Assembly (NCBI RefSeq): GCF_001192835.1
Contig: NZ_DF968183.1
Span: forward strand, 992,001 to 1,056,000
Length of the DNA stretch: 64,000 nucleotides
Reading direction: 5' to 3'
Source: Lentimicrobium saccharophilum
GTDB taxonomy: Bacteria; Bacteroidota; Bacteroidia; Bacteroidales; Lentimicrobiaceae
How positions within the stretch are numbered: the stretch's first letter is position 1; every line of letters begins with the position of its first letter. The position numbers and the translations under genes were made by a program. Positions 26,176-34,921 of the stretch are shown one piece after another. Below the pieces are notes generated by a model. It was not told where the DNA came from and did not search any database. It saw nothing but the letters and a program-made list of their open reading frames with translations.

Positions 26176-27474
26176 ATGCGAATATCCAGTTCTGACGAAA
26201 TCTTTCTTCATTTCAAACAGCACCCCTACATCAGTCTTGATTCGAGAAAAACACAGCCCGGAAGCCTGTTTTTTGCTCTGAAAGGCGAAAACTTCAACGG
26301 CAATCAGTATGCAAAACTAGCGCTTGAACAAGGAGCTGCCTATGCGGTAATAGATGATCCGGAATACTATACCGGAGAAAGGACACTACTCACCAGTGAC
26401 ACGCTGACCGCATTGCAGCAACTTGCCGCTGACTACCGCAACACTTTGAATATTCCGGTAATCGGCATTACCGGCACAAACGGCAAAACCACTTCAAAGG
26501 AACTGATTTTTACTGCGCTTTCAACAAAATTCAGGGCCTGCGCAACTTCCGGAAATTTTAACAATCACATCGGTGTTCCTGTAACCCTGCTCAATATAAA
26601 GCCGGATACAGAAATAGCTATTGTTGAAATGGGCGCCAATCATATCGGGGAAATAGCAGCACTATGCAGGATTGCCAGACCAACCCATGGACTGATTACC
26701 AACATCGGGAAAGCCCATCTCGAAGGCTTCGGCAGCCCCGAAGGGGTAATTAAAGCCAAAAAAGAACTTTATGATCATCTCAGGAAGAACGGAGGAACTG
26801 CCTTTGTTCACGGAAACGATCATCTGCTGATGCAACTTTCGGAAGAACTGCCCCGCATTACTTACGGAAACTCCGGCAATGAGCCTTTTTTTGGTGAACT
26901 GATTGATGATGAGCCTTTTCTATCAGTGAAACTGCAAAAACCACTTTCCTTACAAATTCAAACACAACTGAGCGGGGGATACAACTTCTCAAATGTGATG
27001 GCCGCAATTGCCATTGCCGGTCATTTCAGGGTTAACCTCAATGATGCTGCCACCGCATTGCAGGCCTATGAACCAAAGATGAACCGCTCACAGGTGCTTC
27101 AAACAGGGAAAAATATCATTGTGCTTGATGCTTATAATGCCAATCCTTCCAGTATGACAGCAGCCATCAGCAATTTTTCTGCAAAAAGCCCTGATAAAAA
27201 GGTACTTATTCTTGGCGATATGTTTGAGCTTGGCACTGCATCGGAACAAGAGCATAACAGTATTCTGGAACTCGCTGTTTCCTGTGGTTTTCGCCGGATT
27301 ATCACAGCCGGACCTGAGTTTCACAAAGCTGCTGCATGTGCAGTTGATGTGCTGGCATTTCTTTCCGTTGAAGATCTCAGATTATACCTGCTGAACAATC
27401 CTTTATCCGGAGAGAACATCCTTATCAAGGGATCACGGGGCATGAAACTTGAAACCATTACCGATGCACTCTGA
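26176..27474 (+). CDS. murF: UDP-N-acetylmuramoyl-tripeptide--D-alanyl-D-alanine ligase MurF
   Basis: A 432-aa Mur ligase that adds D-Ala-D-Ala to the UDP-MurNAc tripeptide in the cytoplasm. The N-terminal domain has the substrate-binding DSRKTQPGSLFFALKG (about 19-34), the P-loop is GITGTNGKTTSKE near residue 96, and the central domain carries VEMGANHIGE and TNIGKAHLEGFGS. The C-terminal domain has LDAYNANPSSM, characteristic of MurF, then LILGDMFELG. Length is in the usual range. It overlaps anmK by 11 bases, coupling cell-wall synthesis and recycling. Position right after gldJ is common in Bacteroidota. Confidence 0.93.
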   Translation: MRISSSDEIFLHFKQHPYISLDSRKTQPGSLFFALKGENFNGNQYAKLALEQGAAYAVIDDPEYYTGERTLLTSDTLTALQQLAADYRNTLNIPVIGITGTNGKTTSKELIFTALSTKFRACATSGNFNNHIGVPVTLLNIKPDTEIAIVEMGANHIGEIAALCRIARPTHGLITNIGKAHLEGFGSPEGVIKAKKELYDHLRKNGGTAFVHGNDHLLMQLSEELPRITYGNSGNEPFFGELIDDEPFLSVKLQKPLSLQIQTQLSGGYNFSNVMAAIAIAGHFRVNLNDAATALQAYEPKMNRSQVLQTGKNIIVLDAYNANPSSMTAAISNFSAKSPDKKVLILGDMFELGTASEQEHNSILELAVSCGFRRIITAGPEFHKAAACAVDVLAFLSVEDLRLYLLNNPLSGENILIKGSRGMKLETITDAL

Positions 27475-28537
27475 AAGAGAAGAGACGGTTCAGGCCATCG
27501 GCCTGATGTCAGGAACCTCGCTTGACGGGCTGGATATTGCATGCTGCACATTCGGGTTTTCAGGCGATAAAACCAGTTTTTCCATTAATTGTGCCGAAAC
27601 CATCCCTTATCAGCCTGACATGATATTAAAACTCAGGCAGGCGGAACATGCCGGTGCGCTTGAATTCTTCAGAATCCACAATGCTTATGGGCAATGGACC
27701 GGCGAAGTTGTACGTGATTTTACCGAAAGATATCACCTTCATCCCCTCCTGATCGCCAGTCATGGCCATACGGTTTTCCACAGGCCGGAAGAGGGTTTTA
27801 CCGTTCAGGCAGGCAATGGGGCGCAGATTGCCGCCATCACAGGAATCAGAACGGTTTGCGACTTTCGCTCCATTGACGTCGCGCTCGGAGGACAGGGCGC
27901 ACCACTTGTACCGGTTGGCGACCGGCTGCTTTTTGGCAATTACCATGCATGTGTTAATATCGGGGGGTTTTCAAATATTTCCATGGAGTCTGAAGGCAGC
28001 AGGATTGCATGGGATATCTGCCCTGCCAACTATGTATTGAATCATTATGCAGGCTTATCGGGCCTGAAATTTGATGATTCCGGCAAAATCGCCCGAAGCG
28101 GAAATCTTATACCCGGACTCTTTCAACAACTGAACAGTTTGGACTATTATTCGGCGAAACCGCCCAAATCGCTGGGACGTGAATGGGTAGAAGCAAACAT
28201 TTATCCCCTGGCTGACAAATACCTCGATGACATACCCGGCATTCTTCATACACTGACGATGCATATCGCTGAACAAATCAGTTTGTCTCTTCCTGAAACG
28301 TCATTTGAAAAGGTATTGCTTACCGGTGGCGGCGTCCACAACAATTTCCTGATTGAAATTATCAGAAAAATGACATCCTGCCATATCGAAATTCCTGAGC
28401 CGAAAATAATTAACTTCAAAGAAGCATTAATATTTGCGTTACTGGGAGTGCTCCGGTACAAAAAAATCCCTAATTGCCTGGCTTATGTAACTGGTGCTGT
28501 TTCCGACAGTATCGGAGGAGCAATTTATGAAGCCTGA
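27464..28537 (+). CDS. anmK: Anhydro-N-acetylmuramic acid kinase AnmK
   Basis: A 357-aa kinase that cleaves the anhydro ring of recycled 1,6-anhydro-MurNAc and phosphorylates it with ATP. Visible family motifs are AIGLMSGTSLDGLDIA (phosphate loop, near residue 11), ASHGHTVFHRPE, TVCDFRSIDVALGGQGAPLVP (containing the catalytic Asp), NIGGFSNIS and KVLLTGGGVHNNFL. The open frame begins at a TTG (27449), but the ATG at 27464 gives a standard N-terminus. It overlaps the murF end, so the two are probably cotranscribed. No rho-independent terminator with a T-run follows. Confidence 0.92.
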   Translation: MHSEREETVQAIGLMSGTSLDGLDIACCTFGFSGDKTSFSINCAETIPYQPDMILKLRQAEHAGALEFFRIHNAYGQWTGEVVRDFTERYHLHPLLIASHGHTVFHRPEEGFTVQAGNGAQIAAITGIRTVCDFRSIDVALGGQGAPLVPVGDRLLFGNYHACVNIGGFSNISMESEGSRIAWDICPANYVLNHYAGLSGLKFDDSGKIARSGNLIPGLFQQLNSLDYYSAKPPKSLGREWVEANIYPLADKYLDDIPGILHTLTMHIAEQISLSLPETSFEKVLLTGGGVHNNFLIEIIRKMTSCHIEIPEPKIINFKEALIFALLGVLRYKKIPNCLAYVTGAVSDSIGGAIYEA

Positions 28538-28961
28538 AATTGCCGGAAAGACAAATAAACCCGGTTTACTCAACAGAAGGCCCGATAGGACTGAACTATT
28601 ATTGATTTTATGAGGGTAATCCCGATTCAGGGTTTGTTCGGTACAATTCTTATTGCGCTGATTACAAACCATTTAATCTTTTAAGCACTATCAAATGCTT
28701 AATCCGGGACGAAAACATCCAGGATCAATTTCCTTGCCTAAAAATTATGAACATTTGCTCATAATTATGTAATTTTGTTTGTGGTTTCAATTTCCTAAGC
28801 GGAAAGGGATTACCATCTTTATAGCAATCCATTATCGGACAGGCCCTGAGTTACTGAAAAGATTTGTTATCTTTGATAAGGCAGATGCCAGGATTTAACC
28901 TTTTAATCCAACTGCCTTAATCCGGCCATAAATTGAATCAATAATAATTGTAAAATACCAG
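28538..28961. other. Intergenic region before the copper-receptor operon
   Basis: About 420 bases. A 7-bp inverted repeat TTAAGCA/TGCTTAA (28681-28702, 8-base loop) could be a weak end signal for murF-anmK. A 24-codon hydrophobic reading frame (28610-28684) ends right at that repeat but has no independent support. TATCTTTG at 28868-28875 fits the -7 element and would start a leader of roughly 80 bases; TAATTTTG at 28770-28777 is a second match. No known riboswitch was recognised. Confidence 0.5.
28868..28875 (+). promoter_or_regulatory. Possible -7 element for the copper-receptor operon
   Basis: TATCTTTG matches TAnnTTTG and lies 86 bases before the receptor ATG. A clear TTG at the -33 position is missing, so either an alternative sigma factor or a weak promoter is possible. 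Confidence 0.35.
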
Positions 28962-31139
28962 ATGAGGAGGAATAGAACGAAAAGTTTTTTCGGAAACAGC
29001 AAACGGATAATAAGCGGTCTGATTGCAATTACCTCAGTATTCTTTATGCCAACAGCAGAAGTTGTTGCACAGCAAAAGGACAGTATTGTGCAATTACCGG
29101 TGTTTGAACTGACCGACACCTCTGTTTACCGCAGGATGCCTGTTTCAGTCATAAATGCAGGTTCACTTGAACAGATCAGGGAAGTGGATCTGGGAGAAAT
29201 TCTCAGGCGGCAACCAAATGTCAGCGGGATCCGGCGGGGAGGTTATGCGTTAGATCCCGTTGTAAGGGGATTCAGGTACTCGCAGATCAGCGTATTTCTG
29301 GATGAAGGGATTCATATTGAAGGGGGATGTCCCAATCGTATGGATCCGGTGCTCGCGCATATTGAACCTGAGCAGGTCAACAGTCTGGAGATTGTGAAAG
29401 GCCCCTATCTGCTGCAATACGGCCCTGCACCTTCAGCCAGCATTCATATAAAAACCAGACCTGATCAATCAGCATTTAACCGGGGCTTCCATGCAACCTC
29501 CCATACTGGTTTCGATGCCGGCAGGAACGGATTAAAACAACACATCAGCCTTCTTTTCTCTGCTGAAAAGGCATTCCTGAGTTTAGGCGGCGGGATAAAA
29601 GATTACGACAATTACACTGACGGCAATGGCAAAGAGTGGAATTCCTCTTTTACCAAGAAAGATATCTCGGCAGATGCAGGCTTCAGAACCGGTAAATCCG
29701 GATTCCTGATCCTTTCTTACAGAGGATCTTTTGGTAAGGACATCCTCTTCCCGGCCCTCCCCATGGATGAAACAATAGGCAATACCAATATCTTTTCCGG
29801 TTATTTCGAAAGATACGATCCGGCGAATCCTGAAAAACGGCTGACATTGTCGGCATATCATTCGAAGGTGTATCATGTGATGGATAACAGCTTCAGGCCG
29901 CAATACTCTCAGGTAGTTCCACCCTACAACGGCATCATGCAGGCAACCGCCATTGCCAATGCTTCATCTACAGGTGGCAGATTCTCCATCTCCTACCCAT
30001 TCAAAAGCCTGAATATGCTTCATGGAATTGATACCAGAATCACTACAAAGGACGGAACCAGAGATATGCGCATGATTATGATCATGGACGGGCAGGAATA
30101 TACCTCAGAGAAAAAAATCAACCTTTGGCGAGATGCGCTGATATTTAATACCGGGCTTTTTACCTCAGCAGTATTGAAAAAAGGAAAAACTGAAGCTTTT
30201 ATAGCGGCACGCCTTGATCTTAACCATGCTGAATCCGGAGATACGCTGATTGTTGCAAAGGAGGGTAATCTATGGTATAAAAGTACGCCCGTAAACCAGT
30301 TATTATACAGTATATCCGGAAACATCACCTACAGACTGACAAAAAAAACAACTATAGGCGTGGGGTTGGCAAGAAGCCAGCGTGCTGGAGATATGCAGGA
30401 AAGGTATATAAAATTCCTTGCAACCGGGTTCGACCGTTACGACTATTTGGGCAATCCGCTGATAAAACCTGAAACTAATCATCAGGCCGACCTTATGCTG
30501 ACCTACAGGCCAGGGAAAGCACAACTACTTGTGAATTTGTTTATTTCAAGAATTGACAACTATATAACAGGCGTATTACTTCCGCCGAATGTTGCCCGGC
30601 CATTGAGTCAGGGCGCGCCGGGTGTTAAACAGTTCGGAAACGTTGATGCGGCAGTTTTTACAGGGCTTGAAGCATCACTTTCATGGATACCATTTAAAAA
30701 TTCCAATATCGGGGTCTCTGGGGCCTATACATTTGCCTACTTCACCAAAGCTGAAAAAATCATCCTCGAAAACAACCAACTGGCCGGAACAGAAGTAATT
30801 AAAAATGATCCGGTACCGGAGATCCCGGCCCTGGATGCCACAATGATTTTCTCATACAAATTCCGGAAACCCCGGTTAAAACCCCAATTAACCGTAAGGG
30901 CTGTTGCAGCGCAAAATCATGTATCTATTTCTTATTATGAAGAAAAGTCCCCGGGGTATGTGATTACCGATCTGGCATTGAATTATTACCCGCACAAATC
31001 AGTTTCACTCTCAGCCGGCGTAAGTAATCTCTTTGACATCGCCTGCTACGACCACCTCAACCGCAGATTGCTTGGGAGCAATGAGAAATTGTATGAACCG
31101 GGCAGGTCATTTTATATCAATCTCAAAATTAAAATTTAA
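28962..31139 (+). CDS. oprC: TonB-dependent copper receptor (OprC/NosA-like)
   Basis: A 725-aa outer-membrane receptor. A signal peptide ends near AEVVAQ, a plug domain spans about 50-165, and a 22-strand barrel ends with an aromatic-containing final strand (SFYINLKIKI). The plug carries GGCPNRMDP with Cys123 and Met127 (C-x3-M), and an early barrel loop has YHVMDN with His305 and Met307 (H-x-M). These are the copper-binding elements known in OprC of Pseudomonas and conserved in the TonB-copper receptor family. Copper or a copper chelate is therefore the likely substrate, imported with energy from TonB. No N-terminal signalling extension is present. The MbnP-like gene follows after 15 bases. 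Confidence 0.85.
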   Translation: MRRNRTKSFFGNSKRIISGLIAITSVFFMPTAEVVAQQKDSIVQLPVFELTDTSVYRRMPVSVINAGSLEQIREVDLGEILRRQPNVSGIRRGGYALDPVVRGFRYSQISVFLDEGIHIEGGCPNRMDPVLAHIEPEQVNSLEIVKGPYLLQYGPAPSASIHIKTRPDQSAFNRGFHATSHTGFDAGRNGLKQHISLLFSAEKAFLSLGGGIKDYDNYTDGNGKEWNSSFTKKDISADAGFRTGKSGFLILSYRGSFGKDILFPALPMDETIGNTNIFSGYFERYDPANPEKRLTLSAYHSKVYHVMDNSFRPQYSQVVPPYNGIMQATAIANASSTGGRFSISYPFKSLNMLHGIDTRITTKDGTRDMRMIMIMDGQEYTSEKKINLWRDALIFNTGLFTSAVLKKGKTEAFIAARLDLNHAESGDTLIVAKEGNLWYKSTPVNQLLYSISGNITYRLTKKTTIGVGLARSQRAGDMQERYIKFLATGFDRYDYLGNPLIKPETNHQADLMLTYRPGKAQLLVNLFISRIDNYITGVLLPPNVARPLSQGAPGVKQFGNVDAAVFTGLEASLSWIPFKNSNIGVSGAYTFAYFTKAEKIILENNQLAGTEVIKNDPVPEIPALDATMIFSYKFRKPRLKPQLTVRAVAAQNHVSISYYEEKSPGYVITDLALNYYPHKSVSLSAGVSNLFDIACYDHLNRRLLGSNEKLYEPGRSFYINLKIKI

Positions 31140-31154
31140 CTAAATCCGGCGAAT

Positions 31155-31946
31155 ATGCGACCCAACTATAAAATACTTGTTTTACTCATGGCCATTTCGA
31201 TGATCGCATGCACCGAAAAAGATCCTTCTGCATCTGAAAACGGATTAAAAATTATTTTCAGCCATCAGGTAGATAATGAACCGCTGATTACCGACCAGAT
31301 GATTTATGAAAACGCGGCCGGAAATCCCTATGAAGTGACCGAGATCATGTATTTCATTTCAGATCTGACACTTTACCACAGCGACGGCAGCGTCATCAGA
31401 CCATCAGATTGGGAAGACATCCATTACACCGATACCAATATTCCCGAAACACTGGAGTGGCTTGCCGGGAAAAATATACCAGCCGGGCATTACGACAGCC
31501 TAACTTTCACATTCGGCCTGTCCGAAGAGCGGAATGAATCGTTTATGTTTGTAAACCCGCCTGAAGTCAACATGGTATGGCCTGAAGTACTTGGAGGCGG
31601 ATACCATTATCTCATGCTGAACGGATGGTGGGAAGATCTTCAGGGAGTCAGACAACCCTATAATTTCCACCTTGGCATCGGACAGATATATGAAAATAAT
31701 TCCGGACTGGTGCCTGACATCACCGGATTTGTTCACAATTATTTTACTGTAAATCCAAACGGGGGACCTTTTTATATAGCGGCTGAAGGCATTTCGGAAT
31801 TAACCCTGACCATGCATATTGAAAGCTGGTTTGAGACACCCTTCATATACGATCACAACCAATGGGGTGGAGCAATCATGCAGATTCAGGATGCAATGTA
31901 CATTGGCAGTATGAACGGAAGGGATGCATTTTCGATTAAACAATAA
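31155..31946 (+). CDS. MbnP-like copper-associated lipoprotein
   Basis: A 263-aa predicted lipoprotein: M-R-P-N-Y-K-I-L-V-L-L-M-A-I-S-M-I-A-C, with the lipobox Cys near residue 19. The body matches the MbnP-like pattern. It has GLKIIFSHQVDNEPL near the start, then VTEIMYFISDLTLY, AGHYDSLTFTFGL, MVWPEVLGGGYHYLMLNG and FHLG, and it ends with a beta segment containing LTLTMHIESWF. MbnP proteins accompany methanobactin and copper-uptake receptors and bind copper through His and an oxidised Trp. Candidate ligands are the GGYH histidine and neighbouring Trp residues. Directly downstream of the OprC-like receptor, it probably hands over copper at the outer membrane or periplasm. Confidence 0.8.
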   Translation: MRPNYKILVLLMAISMIACTEKDPSASENGLKIIFSHQVDNEPLITDQMIYENAAGNPYEVTEIMYFISDLTLYHSDGSVIRPSDWEDIHYTDTNIPETLEWLAGKNIPAGHYDSLTFTFGLSEERNESFMFVNPPEVNMVWPEVLGGGYHYLMLNGWWEDLQGVRQPYNFHLGIGQIYENNSGLVPDITGFVHNYFTVNPNGGPFYIAAEGISELTLTMHIESWFETPFIYDHNQWGGAIMQIQDAMYIGSMNGRDAFSIKQ

Positions 31947-31975
31947 CAGCAGTGCCATAAAACACTGCTGTTATT
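31942..31975. terminator. Bidirectional terminator between the copper operon and the sigma-factor operon
   Basis: AATAACAGCAGTG (31942-31954) pairs perfectly with CACTGCTGTTATT (31963-31975) around an 8-base loop. The stem includes the stop codon of the MbnP-like gene. Its symmetrical A/T ends suit termination from both sides for two convergent operons. Confidence 0.75.
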
Positions 31976-31994
31976 CCTGAAAACATTCCTTCAC

Positions 31995-32540
31995 CTAATC
32001 ATAGTACGGGCAATCCCTTCCGTTACGCATGCCCGGCCCCCTGCGACCTGGCTTCATATTAACATCGTTCCGGCCTCTGCCATAACCACGCCCGCAATTG
32101 TTATCGTACCAGGTTTTCTGCTCATCATTCAGCAATGCCTTGATGCTGCGACGGTGTGCTTCCCTTTCTTTCATGATGTCACCGCGAAGTTTTGATATCT
32201 CGTCAATAGCGTTATCTATGGCCTTTTCATCTTGTTTTTCAGCAAGCTGAAGGGTACGTAACCTGGCCTGTTTCTCTCCGATTTCTGCACGCAACAATTC
32301 CGCTTTGCGAAAATGTGCAGTTCTCAGCTTTTCAATGCTGGTTTTCTGCTCATCAGTAAGACCGGGAATATCTTCAGCCCAATAGCCTTTGGCAGGACGT
32401 TGCATTTCCTGTCCCCCTCCGGGTCCGTATCCTCCTCTGAAACCCCGGCCAGGTCTTTGGGCTGAAAGGTCAGCTGAAGTAACGGTTAACATTACCATTC
32501 CGGCAATAAGGGCGATTAATTTCATTTTGTTGATTTTCAT
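31995..32540 (-). CDS. Spy/CpxP-like periplasmic LTxxQ protein
   Basis: A 181-aa exported protein: M-K-I-N-K-M-K-L-I-A-L-I-A-G-M-V-M-L-T-V then cleavage near LSAQ. The mature part is helical and charged. It contains GLTDEQKTSIEKLR and a second ALLNDEQKTWYD, the paired LTxxQ motifs of the Spy/CpxP group. Both ends are Gly/Arg/Met-rich (GRGFRGGYGPGGGQEMQRP and a tail with M-K-P-G-R-R-G-P-G-M and a Cys). Members are periplasmic chaperones or metal-stress proteins. It is the last gene of the sigma / anti-sigma / sensor operon, 63 bases after the sensor, so metal-linked envelope stress is the likely trigger. Confidence 0.8.
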   Translation of the reverse strand: MKINKMKLIALIAGMVMLTVTSADLSAQRPGRGFRGGYGPGGGQEMQRPAKGYWAEDIPGLTDEQKTSIEKLRTAHFRKAELLRAEIGEKQARLRTLQLAEKQDEKAIDNAIDEISKLRGDIMKEREAHRRSIKALLNDEQKTWYDNNCGRGYGRGRNDVNMKPGRRGPGMRNGRDCPYYD

Positions 32541-32603
32541 AACATTAAAATTTGACTGTTGAAAAAAAAGTTAGTTTGCAGTTTATTGGTTTGTCAGTTT
32601 TCA

Positions 32604-33140
32604 TTATCGTCTGCCACGGCGAAACCGGTGTCCCTCTCCCCGGCCGGCCGGCGGAACATCGCCCTTCAGCAACTCATGATAGAATAACACGAGTTCATCC
32701 CGCTGTTCAGGTCTGGCAATGTTCCATACATCGCGCATATGCCCAACCGTTTTTAATTTGATTTCTCCGTGAATATCTCCTATTAAAAAGCACAATTGTT
32801 CGATTCTGAGAGAATCGGGATGATCTTTCATCACTTCAGCTATCAGTTCTCCGTTCAGATCCTTTAATTCGGCAAACAAAGGAGCTACTAAGTCGCGCTG
32901 TCTGAGCCTGGAATCATGGAACTGCATGGCCTGATTTTCATCAAAACCGGCTTCACGGATTATCATAGCCGGCCGGGGCCTGTTCCTTTCCCACATAAAC
33001 ATACTGCTGTCTGATTTTTGATCCGTAGCCGTTTCAGTTTGTCTCACTTTATAATAAACGGTAAATACAGCTGCCAGGTTAATGACAGTCAGTAGGATAA
33101 TCAAAAGCAGTATAATCCTGCTGGTTCTTGCAGTTATCAT
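32604..33140 (-). CDS. CnrX-like periplasmic heavy-metal sensor
   Basis: A 178-aa protein anchored by one N-terminal membrane helix (about residues 9-31) with a periplasmic helical domain. Its plan (anchor, then helical hairpin with QAMQFHDSRLRQRDLVAPLF and a C-terminal E-Q-R-D-E-L-V-L-F-Y-H) resembles the CnrX/heavy-metal-sensor branch of the CpxP fold. Several Met and His residues could bind metal (MFMWERNR, HDSR, GHMRDVW, GEGHRF). In the CnrYXH scheme the sensor binds metal and releases the sigma factor from its anti-sigma partner. It overlaps the anti-sigma gene by 4 bases (ATGA). The metal is inferred from the neighbouring copper genes, not shown. Confidence 0.75.
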   Translation of the reverse strand: MITARTSRIILLLIILLTVINLAAVFTVYYKVRQTETATDQKSDSSMFMWERNRPRPAMIIREAGFDENQAMQFHDSRLRQRDLVAPLFAELKDLNGELIAEVMKDHPDSLRIEQLCFLIGDIHGEIKLKTVGHMRDVWNIARPEQRDELVLFYHELLKGDVPPAGRGEGHRFRRGRR

Positions 33141-33619
33141 TTATCCTCGTTTTTTTCGTTATCAAAAAAATACGTTTCCAGCCGTTCAAGTGAAGCTTCC
33201 TGCTGCATGATTTCCTGCGCATAGGCTTCCTGCAAGCCGGAAGCTGCATCTTCCCGAACAACATAACCATTGAAAAAAGGCACTAATACCCTGCTTCCAA
33301 GCCATATTCCAAGGAAGACTGCCGCAGCAAGGCCGGTGAGAGAGGTACCAAACTGAAAGGTGTTTATTTTTAACCAGCCATGCTCGAAACGGTTGGCTTT
33401 ACCGGCCCTTAACCTGCTTATTACATTGTAATAGAATTCGGGGTTTTCTTCAGTAACCCTTTCAGCAGCAACAACCTGAAAGGCTTCTGAATATAATTCA
33501 GAAAACCTGCGGCAGGTAATGCATTCCTGAAGGTGCCGGTCCAAATCCGGATTGTACTGCCGCACATCTGCAGAGGCAGTGTAATCAAGGATTAATTTTT
33601 GAGCATCACGGCATTTCAT
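33137..33619 (-). CDS. Zinc-finger (zf-HC2) anti-sigma factor
   Basis: A 160-aa membrane-spanning anti-sigma factor. The N-terminal cytoplasmic part has the H-x3-C-x2-C zinc motif (LDRHLQECITCRRF, about 27-40), which clamps ECF sigma factors. A transmembrane helix follows at about 93-112 (TSLTGLAAAVFLGIWLG), then a periplasmic tail with Q-E-A-S-L-E-R-L. It lies between the sigma factor and the metal sensor, 50 bases after the former and overlapping the latter, as expected for a sigma / anti-sigma / sensor set. Confidence 0.85.
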   Translation of the reverse strand: MKCRDAQKLILDYTASADVRQYNPDLDRHLQECITCRRFSELYSEAFQVVAAERVTEENPEFYYNVISRLRAGKANRFEHGWLKINTFQFGTSLTGLAAAVFLGIWLGSRVLVPFFNGYVVREDAASGLQEAYAQEIMQQEASLERLETYFFDNEKNEDK

Positions 33620-33669
33620 CTGACTAAGCTTTTAAGTTTGACACAAATTGCGCTGATTACTTGCGCATA

Positions 33670-34239
33670 TTAAAGATTCTTATAATTTTTCAGTTTTTTC
33701 TGCAAGTTAATTTTTGCCCTGTGGATCAATGATTCCACTGCCGGGAGGCTGACCTGCATGACTTCCGCAATTTCAGCATAAGGAAGTTCTTCGAATTTAT
33801 TCAGCGTAAAAGCAACCCTTTGGTTCTCAGGCAGACTGTCAATTGCAGATTTCAGCAAATGCCTCAACTCATTTGACTCCAGTTGATTATCCTCTGTATA
33901 TGGTTCCCCGGATTTATGATTATCAACATCATCTGCCAGTCCGAACACTGCTCCGATTTCATACAGAAACCGTTTCTTCCTGTTGTTCCTGATGTGGTTC
34001 AGCGATCTGTTCACGGCAATGCGGTAGAGCCAGGTGCTGATTTTTGAATCCCCCCTGAAGCGGTGCGCATTTTTCAAGGCTTCCACAAATACATCCTGGG
34101 CAATATCTTCAGCATCTTCATGGTTGTGCAACAGGCCGAGACATACATTGATGACCTGCAGTTGATGTGTCTTAACCAAAAACCGCCCCGCTTCAGGGTC
34201 TCCGGCAGCAAGGCCTGAAATCAATTCACTGTCGGTCAT
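33670..34239 (-). CDS. ECF RNA polymerase sigma factor
   Basis: A 189-aa ECF sigma factor. Region 2 is visible as LLHNHEDAEDIAQDVFVEALKNAHRF and STWLYRIAVNRSLNHIR (about 36-80). Region 4 is SLPENQRVAFTLNKFEELPYAEIAEVMQVSLPAVESLIHRAK (about 125-175). The linker between them is long and acidic (DDVDNHKSGEPYTEDNQ). It heads an operon with a zf-HC2 anti-sigma, a CnrX-like sensor and a Spy-like protein, so it should switch on metal-stress genes, probably including its own operon. Its targets may include the facing copper genes, which is inference. Confidence 0.9.
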   Translation of the reverse strand: MTDSELISGLAAGDPEAGRFLVKTHQLQVINVCLGLLHNHEDAEDIAQDVFVEALKNAHRFRGDSKISTWLYRIAVNRSLNHIRNNRKKRFLYEIGAVFGLADDVDNHKSGEPYTEDNQLESNELRHLLKSAIDSLPENQRVAFTLNKFEELPYAEIAEVMQVSLPAVESLIHRAKINLQKKLKNYKNL

Positions 34240-34453
34240 AATGCTGTTTTAAACTCATTTGGATGACGGAAAATATATTAATATTTTGACAGATCAGCAT
34301 CAAAAAACTTGCGCTCATGCCTAAAGTTAATTCACTCAACCCAGTTTCACCGGTCTTTTCGGAATGGGAATCCATAAATTATTCAAAAAAATAATGCTGC
34401 TTTCTCTCGCCGGAAAACTTATCAGCCAGACAGTTATCCGGTCAATTAATCCT

Positions 34454-34461
34454 TAACTTTG
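34454..34461 (+). promoter_or_regulatory. -7 element upstream of the 113-aa exported protein
   Basis: TAACTTTG matches TAnnTTTG, with transcription expected near 34468 and a leader of about 28 bases. The -33 position reads GTTATCC rather than TTG. Confidence 0.4.
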
Positions 34462-34495
34462 CGCGTGCAAACATAATGAACAAATAGGCGGTCAG

Positions 34496-34837
34496 ATGAA
34501 ACCCCGGAACAGAGCAATATATTTTATTTTATTGATTGCTACGTTTTATCTGTCGTTGCATGTGACTTATCCTGATTTGCAGGGAGATCATCTCTGCGAC
34601 TCAGAGCTTGTTTACGGACAGAAAACATTCGCACTCCTGCCCATATGCCCCGAAAACAGGGAAACCGGATTTGAGAAAACCCCGCTAAGTCAGGAAAATT
34701 CAGCACCTGATGTTTTTCTCAAACCCCGCTATTATTATCAAAGACTCTTAAATCTTTTACCTGGGATCTTCCGGACTAAACTCACCTTCCCTGAATCAAC
34801 AGAGCTTCTCAATCTTTTCTGTGTATTGAGGATATAG
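34496..34837 (+). CDS. Hypothetical exported 113-aa protein
   Basis: Not recognised. The 113-aa product begins with two basic residues and a hydrophobic stretch (residues 8-24), which could be a signal peptide or a single anchor. The remainder is polar, with two Cys in the middle (DHLCDSE, LLPICPEN), an aromatic PRYYYQRLLN, and a C-terminal Cys. It is divergent from the sigma-factor gene (256 bases apart) and has a promoter-like element directly upstream. No metal-binding cluster is obvious. It may belong to the copper island or to the following TonB genes. Confidence 0.5.
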   Translation: MKPRNRAIYFILLIATFYLSLHVTYPDLQGDHLCDSELVYGQKTFALLPICPENRETGFEKTPLSQENSAPDVFLKPRYYYQRLLNLLPGIFRTKLTFPESTELLNLFCVLRI

Positions 34838-34921
34838 AATCCCTTTCCCATTGCCGGTTTCCGGCTTCAGACCAATCATATTGCTGGTTTTCAAAGGATT
34901 CAAAATTTAATTCACACGACC

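Noticed and set aside
28610-28684. 24-codon hydrophobic frame ending at an inverted repeat
   Set aside because: Too short to support without conservation; kept only as a note in the intergenic entry.
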